DNA from: Alphaproteobacteria bacterium
GTDB lineage: Bacteria > Pseudomonadota > Alphaproteobacteria > RS24
Direction: 5' to 3'
Assembly (NCBI GenBank): GCA_022426245.1
Contig: JAKMDW010000038.1
Span: forward strand, 1 to 48,883
Length of the DNA: 48,883 bases
Under the pieces are notes generated by a model. It did not search any database and was not told where the DNA came from. It worked only from the letters and a program-made list of their open reading frames with translations. How positions within the stretch are numbered: the stretch's first letter is position 1; every line of letters starts with the position of its first letter. The position numbers and the translations under genes are program-made. Below, one piece after another: positions 20,501 through 26,396 of the stretch.

Positions 20501-20617
20501 CGCCCCCGATATGCTTAAATCGCGACCCGTGCGTGTGCCACAGCCATAAACATTTACGCATAGCGCCCCCGCAATCGCGAGCCGTATGACTTTTCCTGGG
20601 ACTGTAACTCTACGCAA
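17549..20617 (-). CDS. Type IV pilus secretin (PilQ/MshL-like), oversized lipoprotein
   Basis: Outer-membrane channel for the pilus, 1022 residues, far longer than MshL-type secretins (about 550). The signal ends VYGC (Cys26), a plausible lipobox. An STN/N0-like domain spans about 264-345 (SLSVNLSGLRLPTALKSLAR). Then comes about 360 residues of helical, low-complexity and coiled-coil sequence, with an EKEEREAEARARL stretch and P/A/E-rich linkers. An N-domain (VGDTIIISGFRHDIELV, about 715-735) and the secretin core follow, with the VPVIG-type signature as GLPGVTGIPILGTFLG near 970-985. Start is a TTG with GGAG 8 bases upstream; no suitable ATG exists. It is followed by the PilV-like gene. Confidence 0.92.
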   Translation of the reverse strand: MRRVTVPGKVIRLAIAGALCVNVYGCGTRTGRDLSISGAVQRFDDRRAAVRAEQAALDGIDSSRAAQLKPLPPRRELLQVRVPGKIEVDEIADGVVAQSMTEMSLQGLNLSNADPGKGALVSNKRSLDSQLKAIDKRAETIRRQRRGVLASYNTEKLLLDQMDMRHSKSRDLTLQGFKIANEKLLQGFIADLEAQYAQAEPTTIIGLSDNNELGALALFGRNELARKDEYVSLEKSFLFVGNDVATGVSLGRMDDLSDEVGSRSLSVNLSGLRLPTALKSLARSINMQVYLSPAVNAAPQKVSLDISRADALDIFDILIDNYGLAMAYDRKMGVARFYTRAEFNERVDDAVAAAELHNRRARNLRKISSLENDTATLRQIYQNYFQHPDEAGRVRSLTNDAIIEDDHSPAVAAAIVAFKEVALTNERALDELDLETTTERQAQATKAQTAMFALEDVDQALALLTTERGNKQKLLDEVVVRLTAADAAASLASLADNASDNNASDNAMPQIGSGLEGDNNAMSFLNVPDADELRGRVVRDANLQTTEPIYTEKFTIYNSEGAASCGGDSGDRVSEIQTELSSYFEQLYPDEMIAAEKASEERVEAERLAREKEEREAEARARLIAEQGVPVFDPLQEALASASVTDITSDIAGDIAPSAPPAGAAEADRAATPQATNTAAPEEGVSQEDDAPSTAPPSTIFLTDSSFRRPTVTAVGDTIIISGFRHDIELVSELMESFDKPDKQVLVEVFMVNVAKNWQRQLQSKLQNAVRTTAKTDADISALPDTVTGQLPGLVEVRDNSLIGVQGALRFADRAAAANSFTLNNFRLGLAWTIDFMESNSLGRKVSSPTILALDGCEAQIEKSETRYLPVTATSAPVVTPGGQTVPGESTTTYEPRQATLSLNVTPVINPLNDHVRLKIAFNDDFFVTTDANSDKIQSRINTEFIAAPGDVIVLAGLYTEDNSKTRNGLPGVTGIPILGTFLGTSSDAKASQEMVIFLAPEVITPKAGEMPVNSARYYDLN
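19101..19130 (-). repeat. Exact tandem 15-bp duplication inside the secretin gene
   Basis: Two perfect copies of a 15-bp unit (19101-19115, 19116-19130) encode the repeated DNASDN segment in the low-complexity part of the secretin insertion. It is in frame and preserves the reading frame. Confidence 0.9.
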
Positions 20618-20652
20618 AAACTTTTCTCCGTCAGCGTTTTAAACAGGTCTCT

Positions 20653-21051
20653 TTATTTGGGACGCCGCAAATTTCCGGTGGCCCGCACTTCGGTGATTTT
20701 GCCAATCGCCTCGGTAATCACCTCGCGGGCAATATCGGCCATATAGCGGTTGATCCATTCTTCCATCATCGGGCGGATGACTTGGGCGACCGCCAGCTTA
20801 ATCGTGTCTTGCGAACGCTTGGTGTCGAACACGCTGGAATAACGCAAAAACTCAGCCCGCAGTGCAATCGTCGCTTCCTCGGTAATCGCCAAATCAAGCC
20901 CGTGCATCAAATGCTGAATGTCATGCTCTGACATGGCGGCTTGTTGGTCGCCGTCGCGGGTCTCTAAATCTGCCTCAAGACTGGTTTCAGCCTGCCCCAA
21001 TAATTCTTTGATGGCGCGCTTGTAATCATCTTCGGTCCGCAACGTGTTCAT
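20653..21051 (-). CDS. PopZ-like (DUF2497-type) protein in the pilus locus
   Basis: 132-residue soluble protein. The C-terminal helices IRPMMEEWINRYMADIAREV (about residues 91-110) and ITEAIGKI match the pattern of the PopZ/DUF2497 C-terminus (RPLLKEWLDxNLPxIVExxV), which drives oligomerisation of the alphaproteobacterial polar organiser. The N-terminus is acidic and Gln/Glu-rich but short, without a long proline-rich spacer. The ATG has AGGATAA upstream. It lies 35 bp upstream of the secretin gene on the same strand and after the prepilin peptidase gene, so it is probably expressed with the pilus. A polar-targeting role is inferred from homology and context. Confidence 0.65.
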   Translation of the reverse strand: MNTLRTEDDYKRAIKELLGQAETSLEADLETRDGDQQAAMSEHDIQHLMHGLDLAITEEATIALRAEFLRYSSVFDTKRSQDTIKLAVAQVIRPMMEEWINRYMADIAREVITEAIGKITEVRATGNLRRPK

Positions 21052-21135
21052 GCTTTATCCTCGTTAGAAAACGAATCTCTTTCGCTGTTAAGAGTATAAA
21101 GCTGTTTGGGTAACAGGTGATGCAAAATCGGTGGA

Positions 21136-21933
21136 TTATTGCGCAGCCGACAGTAATTGTGGCGCAAAAAACAACCAGACAAGCGCCATCGGGGTTAGAA
21201 AACAGCCAAATGGCACTTGCGTCGGTTGGCCTTGCCCATCTTGCCCTTTTTGAGATTTTTGCGCTTGTGCCGCCAAAATTGCCAAAATGCCGAAAAACGC
21301 GCCGCTTATGCTGGCCGCGAATAGAATCGGCAGCAGCGCCAATGGCCCCAACCAGACGCCCAGCATGGCCATCAGCTTGACATCACCAAACCCCATACCG
21401 TCATGGCCGCGCCATAATTTATAGGCCGCATTGATAGAATAAATCAGCGCAAAACCACACGCGCCGCCCAGCAGCGCATCGGTGATAACCGGCAGGCCCG
21501 GCGCCCGAAACACGGACAGCCCCACGCCCAATGCCAAACCGCCCAGACTGGCCCAATCGGGAATGATAAAGGCGTCCATATCGGTTAGAAAGATCACCAC
21601 CATCAAAATGGTGAACGGCACAAAGCTTAAAAACACCAGCAGGTTGAGTTGATGGAAGGCGAGCACCAGCAAGGCTGCCATTGCCAGTTCAACATATAAA
21701 TAACGCCGTGGCAGTTTTTGACCGCAGCACCCGCTGCGCCCACCATAACGCAGATAGCCGAAAATCGGCAGATTGGCGAAGAAGCTGAGTTGTTTGGCGC
21801 AATGGAAACAGGCTGAGGGCCGGCGCACCCAATCCTCGCCGCGCAATGTGCGTAGGGCTGCAACATTGGCAAAACTGCCAAGGCAGGCGCCAATAAGCGC
21901 GATAAGAGCCGCTAAATATGGATCATTGACCAT
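21136..21933 (-). CDS. pilD: Prepilin peptidase / N-methyltransferase (PilD/GspO)
   Basis: Inner-membrane aspartyl protease that cleaves prepilin leaders at the Gly-Phe bond and methylates the new N-terminus. It is 265 residues from the ATG at 21933; the frame extends to a TTG at 21948. The N-terminal cytosolic domain GSFANVAALR is followed by a cysteine motif CFHC ... GCCGQK, a variant of the usual CxxC...CxxC. The two catalytic aspartates lie in FLTDMDAFIIPDW and GMGFGDVKLMAMLG. About seven further hydrophobic segments are visible. Three pseudopilins and a major pilin in this window are its expected substrates. Confidence 0.94.
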   Translation of the reverse strand: MVNDPYLAALIALIGACLGSFANVAALRTLRGEDWVRRPSACFHCAKQLSFFANLPIFGYLRYGGRSGCCGQKLPRRYLYVELAMAALLVLAFHQLNLLVFLSFVPFTILMVVIFLTDMDAFIIPDWASLGGLALGVGLSVFRAPGLPVITDALLGGACGFALIYSINAAYKLWRGHDGMGFGDVKLMAMLGVWLGPLALLPILFAASISGAFFGILAILAAQAQKSQKGQDGQGQPTQVPFGCFLTPMALVWLFFAPQLLSAAQ

Positions 21934-22041
21934 GACGTTTACCCGCAACAGTGAAGGCCGTTGAGCACATCGGCTCTGGCCAAAATTTGGAAGCCCCAGT
22001 ATAAACAGGTTACGAGTTGTCGTGTAGAGTCAAAGCTGAAA

Positions 22042-23079
22042 ATGTCGCAAACCGAAAAACCCATACCCGCAGATAATCCGGTCTATCGTTATCTTGACGA
22101 ATTGCCGAAGGAATATCGCATATCAGATTTTCATATGCGCTCGGGAAGCCCATTGGCCATTCGGGTGAATGGCGAAATTCAGATTATGCAGGACTGCCCG
22201 ATTACCCATGAAATGCTGGATGGTATATTTCGGCACGAATTGGACGAAGAGCTTTATGACGGCTTTGCCGAAACCAAAGATATTGACTTTGCCATTACGG
22301 TAAATGGCGCACGCTTTCGGGCCAATGGCTATCACACGCTTAATGGTTGGGGCCTGATTTGCCGGACAATTGTTACCGAAGTGCCGAATATCGATCAGCT
22401 TGGCCTGCCGGCGGCGGTGCATAATGTGCTGGTTGAAAAAAAGGGTCTGGTGCTGGTCACCGGCCCAACCGGTTCGGGTAAATCAACCTCGCTGGCCTCG
22501 ATGATCAATAAGATTAATCGGGAGCGCGCCGAGCACATTATTACCATTGAGGATCCGGTCGAGTTTGTTCACTCGGAGATTAAATCGATTATCTCGCAGC
22601 GCGAAGTGGGGCGCGATACGATGAGCTTTGCGTCGGCGCTAAAGGGTGCTTTGCGCGAAGACCCGGATATTTTGCTACTGGGTGAAATGCGCGATTATGA
22701 GACCATTTCATTGGCTTTGACCGCAGCCGAAACCGGCCATTTGGTTTTCGGCACATTGCATACTTCGGGCGCCGCCGAAACCATTAACCGGATCATTGAT
22801 GCGTTTCCGGCCGAAGAACAGCCGCAAGCGCGCTCCATGGTCGCCTCGTCTTTGCAATTGGTGATGACGCAGCAATTGATGAAACGCAAAAGCGGCGGTC
22901 GCATCGGTGCGTTTGAGGTAATGGTCTGCGTGCCCGCGATTAAAAACCTCATTCGCGAAGACAAAATTCCGCAAATCGCCACCGTTATGCAAACCGGCGC
23001 ACAATACGGCATGATTACCATGGAAAAATATGTCGATGAGTTGGAAAAACAGGGCCTTATCGTTATTGAGGACGACTAG
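22042..23079 (+). CDS. pilT: Type IV pilus retraction ATPase PilT
   Basis: Cytosolic hexameric ATPase that disassembles the pilus for twitching and DNA uptake. It is 345 residues, as expected for PilT, when the ATG at 22042 is used (an upstream TTG at 21961 would add an unlikely 27 residues). Walker A is GPTGSGKST (about 141-149), the Asp box is IITIEDPVEFVH, Walker B is ILLLGEMRD and the His box is GTLHTSGAAE. The C-terminal AIKNLIREDK matches the AIRNLIRE motif diagnostic of PilT. It diverges from the pilD block, and its 3' end overlaps the convergent glycosyltransferase gene by 17 bp. Confidence 0.95.
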   Translation: MSQTEKPIPADNPVYRYLDELPKEYRISDFHMRSGSPLAIRVNGEIQIMQDCPITHEMLDGIFRHELDEELYDGFAETKDIDFAITVNGARFRANGYHTLNGWGLICRTIVTEVPNIDQLGLPAAVHNVLVEKKGLVLVTGPTGSGKSTSLASMINKINRERAEHIITIEDPVEFVHSEIKSIISQREVGRDTMSFASALKGALREDPDILLLGEMRDYETISLALTAAETGHLVFGTLHTSGAAETINRIIDAFPAEEQPQARSMVASSLQLVMTQQLMKRKSGGRIGAFEVMVCVPAIKNLIREDKIPQIATVMQTGAQYGMITMEKYVDELEKQGLIVIEDD

Positions 23080-24889
23080 GCCGCTGGGCCAAATATTGCT
23101 CCAATCCGGCGCGATATGATGCCGCTTTTTCGGGCACATATCCCTCTATCTCAGCAATCAAACGGCGGGCTTTATCAAACGCGCCAAGCGTCACATAAAC
23201 TTGCAAGGCCATCTGCCAAACTCGCGGTGCCGGATAATGTGGCAGCACATACGCTTCGAAATACGGCAGTGCAACAGGGCGCAGCAACTCAAAGCGCTGT
23301 TCTTTATAGATAAGATTTATCAAATAAATATTGGTGATGGCACGCAGGCGCTCGCCCAAAATCGGGTGGTGTAATTCCGGCGCATCCGCGCGGTCGTTAA
23401 TATAGTCCTCCAGCGACATTTGCGTTGCGCGCGTATAGGCCAGCGTCGCCTGCCGCACATCAGCCATCAGAGAAAACAGCATAAAAATTCCGCCGACACA
23501 GGCCAGCGAGAGCGTAGAGATAGCAGCAACCCGCAACCGCTTATCAGCAATCGCGAAGGCACGGGGTAAATCGACCTCGGCCCCATCCGCTTTATCGGCC
23601 TTATCGGTGAAACTGAGACCCATCACCAGGGCAATGGCGAACATCCAATAATGCGCGCCGGAAGCAATATAGGGATATTCAAATTGCGTGTGCAGCAAAA
23701 TAGGAAAAACCAAAGCGGCAATCAGCCAGCGATTGTTATGGGTTTGAAAAACCCGAATACCCAGCCAGATATACGGCCCCATAATAACCGCCATCCCAAA
23801 CAGGCCGGTTTCAGACAAAATATGGATAAACAGATTATGTGGCACGGTGACCAAAGGGAAGAAATATAAATCTTCCGCAACACCATATTGCGCGAATTGC
23901 GCCATATAGACCGACAGATAACTGCCGAGCCCGTGGCCGAATAGCGGCTTTTCAACAAACCCCCAAAAGCCGACCACCCACATGGTAAAGCGGGTTTGAA
24001 ACGAGCTTTGATTGGCGTCAAAAGACCGATCGACCAACTCACCGCCCAACCCCAAAATAGCAGCCAAGCCGCTGGCCGCCACATAGGTCAGTAAAAGTAA
24101 CGCCACTGACATGACAAAACCGCGCTTGGCAGCAGGCCTGCGCGCAACCGAAAAAACATATATCGCCAACAGGCCAAGCCCGATGCCCAAGCCCAATAGA
24201 GCGGTCTTGCTCGGCACAAACGGCATATCAAGGGTGTAAAAAACCATCAGCGCCGCAACCATTATGCGTCGCCATCGGCTCATCGGGACAAGGGCAAGCG
24301 CCGCCGCCCCCATGACCAGCAAGCTGGCCATTAAAGAGCCGAGTAAATTATATTGCCCAAAACCGGCCGAGGGCTTGGTTAACCAATGCGGCAATTGCCC
24401 GCTCGATAGCCCCGTCCAGTGCATGAAAACCGGGTTTTCTTGAACCAGATAGAGCGCATATTGCGGTAACAAAGCCAGCCCGATAATGATAAACAGCAGC
24501 GCCATATCCGGCACCGTTGCGTCCGCACGCTCAACATGGTTCAGCAGGCCCAACACCAAAAGCCCAAAAGCCAGCAGCATGAAGGGCAGAAAATAATGCC
24601 CCATATGCATATGTTCAAAGCCACCGATAATATTGACCAGCAGCACAAAAACCGCGCCGATAACCGGCAGCAATAGCCCACCAAGCCAAAGCGGTGACCA
24701 GGCCAGCGCAGCGCGCCGCAGCGGCTGCCACCAAAGCGCCATTAGGCTGGCACAAATAGCCGCCCAAGCGCTTAAATTGCGCGCAACATAAGTCTCACCA
24801 ATATCTGCAATATGCAGATTAAATGCTACGCCAAACAGTAAAAGGGCGCTCCACGTTAGCGGGGACTTAAAAAAAACCGGCAAGCGCAT
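23063..24889 (-). CDS. Wzy/PglL-family O-oligosaccharyltransferase (probable pilin glycosylation)
   Basis: Polytopic inner-membrane protein of 608 residues with about twelve hydrophobic segments and a periplasmic C-terminal half. The O-antigen ligase (Wzy_C) loop is visible as FQTRFTMW ... FGHGLGSY ... VPHNLFIHILSETGLFG, with the catalytic-type histidine. A second block LLHTQFEYPYIASGAHYW resembles the Wzy_C_2 motif found in PglL/TfpO enzymes rather than WaaL. A soluble tail follows with helical repeats. It lies directly downstream of the major pilin gene but after a strong terminator, so its expression would be much lower than pilin or come from read-through. Glycosylation of the adjacent Ser/Thr-rich pilin is inferred from context. 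Confidence 0.82.
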   Translation of the reverse strand: MRLPVFFKSPLTWSALLLFGVAFNLHIADIGETYVARNLSAWAAICASLMALWWQPLRRAALAWSPLWLGGLLLPVIGAVFVLLVNIIGGFEHMHMGHYFLPFMLLAFGLLVLGLLNHVERADATVPDMALLFIIIGLALLPQYALYLVQENPVFMHWTGLSSGQLPHWLTKPSAGFGQYNLLGSLMASLLVMGAAALALVPMSRWRRIMVAALMVFYTLDMPFVPSKTALLGLGIGLGLLAIYVFSVARRPAAKRGFVMSVALLLLTYVAASGLAAILGLGGELVDRSFDANQSSFQTRFTMWVVGFWGFVEKPLFGHGLGSYLSVYMAQFAQYGVAEDLYFFPLVTVPHNLFIHILSETGLFGMAVIMGPYIWLGIRVFQTHNNRWLIAALVFPILLHTQFEYPYIASGAHYWMFAIALVMGLSFTDKADKADGAEVDLPRAFAIADKRLRVAAISTLSLACVGGIFMLFSLMADVRQATLAYTRATQMSLEDYINDRADAPELHHPILGERLRAITNIYLINLIYKEQRFELLRPVALPYFEAYVLPHYPAPRVWQMALQVYVTLGAFDKARRLIAEIEGYVPEKAASYRAGLEQYLAQRPSRPQ

Positions 24890-24901
24890 GGCAGAACTTT
24901 C

Positions 24902-24933
24902 AAAAAAAAGAGCGCCGTGCAAGCACGGCGCTC
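24902..24933 (-). terminator. Rho-independent terminator of the major pilin gene
   Basis: A perfect 10-bp G+C-rich stem GAGCGCCGTG / CACGGCGCTC with a 4-base loop (24910-24933), followed on the minus strand by eight T residues. It starts 25 bp after the pilin stop codon and lies just ahead of the oligosaccharyltransferase start. This is the strongest terminator in the window and fits a short, abundant pilin mRNA. Confidence 0.95.
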
Positions 24934-24957
24934 CTGATTTCATACATCGTATCGCGA

Positions 24958-25527
24958 CTAGAAGTTAGCGATGGTCGTGTGACGCTTGGTGAGTTTACCG
25001 TCACTGTCGCCTTCTTTAGCGCAGAAATATACGTCGATGTGGCTCGCGCCGGCACCGGAAACGCGAACAATAATGTCGCCATTTTGCGATGAAGCATCGA
25101 GATTTGTGCAATCAACCGTACCGTCGCCCGTGACAGCTGATGAGCTGGCAATTGCGCGAATGGCTGTTGAGCCGGTGCGCGAGGTCGTATACGGGTTTTT
25201 GAAGCTCTCGAAAGGACCGCCTGCGGCACCCAACTGGCCGAAGCAACCGGAGCTGGCAACTGCAGCAGCGGCAGTCGTTGCTGATGTCAGTGTTGCCGAT
25301 TTACACGCCACCGGGTCGGTGTCGATGCCTGCAGCACGAACGGTTTTGGTGTTTACCAACCACTGATGAACCGCTTTTGCGTTTGCATCGGTGACCGATT
25401 TTTTGGTGCTGTCGATATAACCTTGGTAACCGACAACGCCAACGGCGGCCAATACACCAATAATTGCAACAACAACCAACAGTTCAATAAGGCTAAAGCC
25501 TTTTTCGCTTCTTGCGCGAATGTCCAT
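24958..25527 (-). CDS. pilA: Major type IV pilin (PilA/MshA-like)
   Basis: 189-residue prepilin. The leader MDIRARSEKG is cut before FSLIELLVVVAIIGVLAAVG, the canonical type IVa pilin N-terminus with Glu5. The globular part is rich in Ala, Ser and Thr and has four cysteines (VACKS, SGCFG, VDCTN, YFCAK) able to form two disulphides. A consensus AGGAGAG lies ahead of the ATG and a strong terminator behind the stop, both expected for the most abundant subunit. The neighbours are a PglL-type enzyme and a partner-switch regulator. I cannot tell whether it is closer to PilA or MshA. Confidence 0.93.
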   Translation of the reverse strand: MDIRARSEKGFSLIELLVVVAIIGVLAAVGVVGYQGYIDSTKKSVTDANAKAVHQWLVNTKTVRAAGIDTDPVACKSATLTSATTAAAAVASSGCFGQLGAAGGPFESFKNPYTTSRTGSTAIRAIASSSAVTGDGTVDCTNLDASSQNGDIIVRVSGAGASHIDVYFCAKEGDSDGKLTKRHTTIANF

Positions 25528-25550
25528 GGGAACTCTCCTCTATTTACAGA

Positions 25551-25612
25551 CGCGCCTAAGCGCGATACCCAACAAAGTGAATAGACTTCAAATCCGTGCA
25601 GTTTGCAACTGC
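25551..25612 (-). promoter_or_regulatory. Pilin 5' leader with two inverted repeats and possible promoter
   Basis: The leader upstream of pilA holds a 5-bp hairpin CGCGC-CTAA-GCGCG (25551-25564) 24 bp before the start codon and a 6-bp palindrome GCAGTT-TGC-AACTGC (25598-25612). A weak sigma-70 match is TTGCAA (within the second repeat), 17 bp, TCTATT on the minus strand. Neither a sigma-54 (TGGCAC-N5-TTGC) site nor any clear strong promoter was found. Confidence 0.4.
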
Positions 25613-25684
25613 TTTTCGTAAGTTTTTTAATGCAGTGTTCCCTTAAAACCTCTATCATTACATGTAGTTATTAGGGGTTTCAGT

Positions 25685-26392
25685 ATGGCTTTTCAATTCA
25701 AACGCGACCGTGGCGAAAATATTACACTTGTGCTGGCCGGCGACATTGATTTGGAGGTGACGCCCGAGATCAAAGCCCAGATTGCCAGCCAGAGCGAAGA
25801 TGCCGCTTCATTGACAATCGACGCGACCAATATCAGCTATTTGGACAGCTCCGGCGTTTCCATTCTGATTATCGCCATGCAGACCTGCAAGCAAAAGAAG
25901 ATTTCGTTCAACATCTCGTCAATCAGCGAGGAAGCCGTGCGTGTTTTGCGACTGGCCAAGCTCGACAAAATTTTGCCGATTGCGTCCGTTTCCGGCCCTG
26001 CCGATTTGATTGACGTTGATGTGTTCTCAAAAACCGGCGATGGCGATACCGCGATTGCGACCGAGATATCCCACCCCAGTGGCGGCGCGATGAATGAGCC
26101 GGAAGAGCCTGCAATGGCAACACCGTCGGCAGATGATGATTTAATCGCGGCCATTGCCAGCGGGGATATGAGCCCCGGCGGCAGTGTTGCCAATGAACAG
26201 GGTGCGCCCGCAATTGAAGCAGCACCTGAACCGGAGCCTGAAGCTGAACCCGTGCCTGAAGCTGAACCCAAAGCTGCTTCGACTTCGACTTCGACTTCGG
26301 CCCCCACCCCGCCGACGCCTGATGATGATAGCCAGAACGGCCCATCTGGCAGTAGCGGCAGTGGCGGCTTCACCCCGGGCACATTCGGCTGA
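25685..26392 (+). CDS. STAS-domain anti-sigma factor antagonist-like protein with acidic tail
   Basis: 235 residues. Residues 1-105 form a STAS domain of the SpoIIAA/RsbV type; the phosphorylation-site loop reads YLDSSGVSILI, so the target serine is conserved. The C-terminal half is unusual: a 100-residue low-complexity tail rich in Glu-Pro repeats (PEPEPEAEPVPEAEPK), then a Ser/Thr repeat and a Gly-rich end GSSGSGGFTPGTFG. It ends four bases before the GAF-PP2C-HATPase gene, which is the expected cognate phosphatase/kinase. Partner-switch modules control sigma factors, biofilm and motility in other bacteria. It is divergent from pilA across a 157-bp shared upstream region. Confidence 0.85.
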   Translation: MAFQFKRDRGENITLVLAGDIDLEVTPEIKAQIASQSEDAASLTIDATNISYLDSSGVSILIIAMQTCKQKKISFNISSISEEAVRVLRLAKLDKILPIASVSGPADLIDVDVFSKTGDGDTAIATEISHPSGGAMNEPEEPAMATPSADDDLIAAIASGDMSPGGSVANEQGAPAIEAAPEPEPEAEPVPEAEPKAASTSTSTSAPTPPTPDDDSQNGPSGSSGSGGFTPGTFG

Positions 26393-26396
26393 TAAT

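Noticed and set aside
26184-26396. In-frame N-terminal extension of the GAF-PP2C-HATPase gene
   Set aside because: It is an Arg/Leu/Pro-rich shadow of the repetitive tail of the STAS gene in another frame. The ATG right after the STAS stop fits domain limits.
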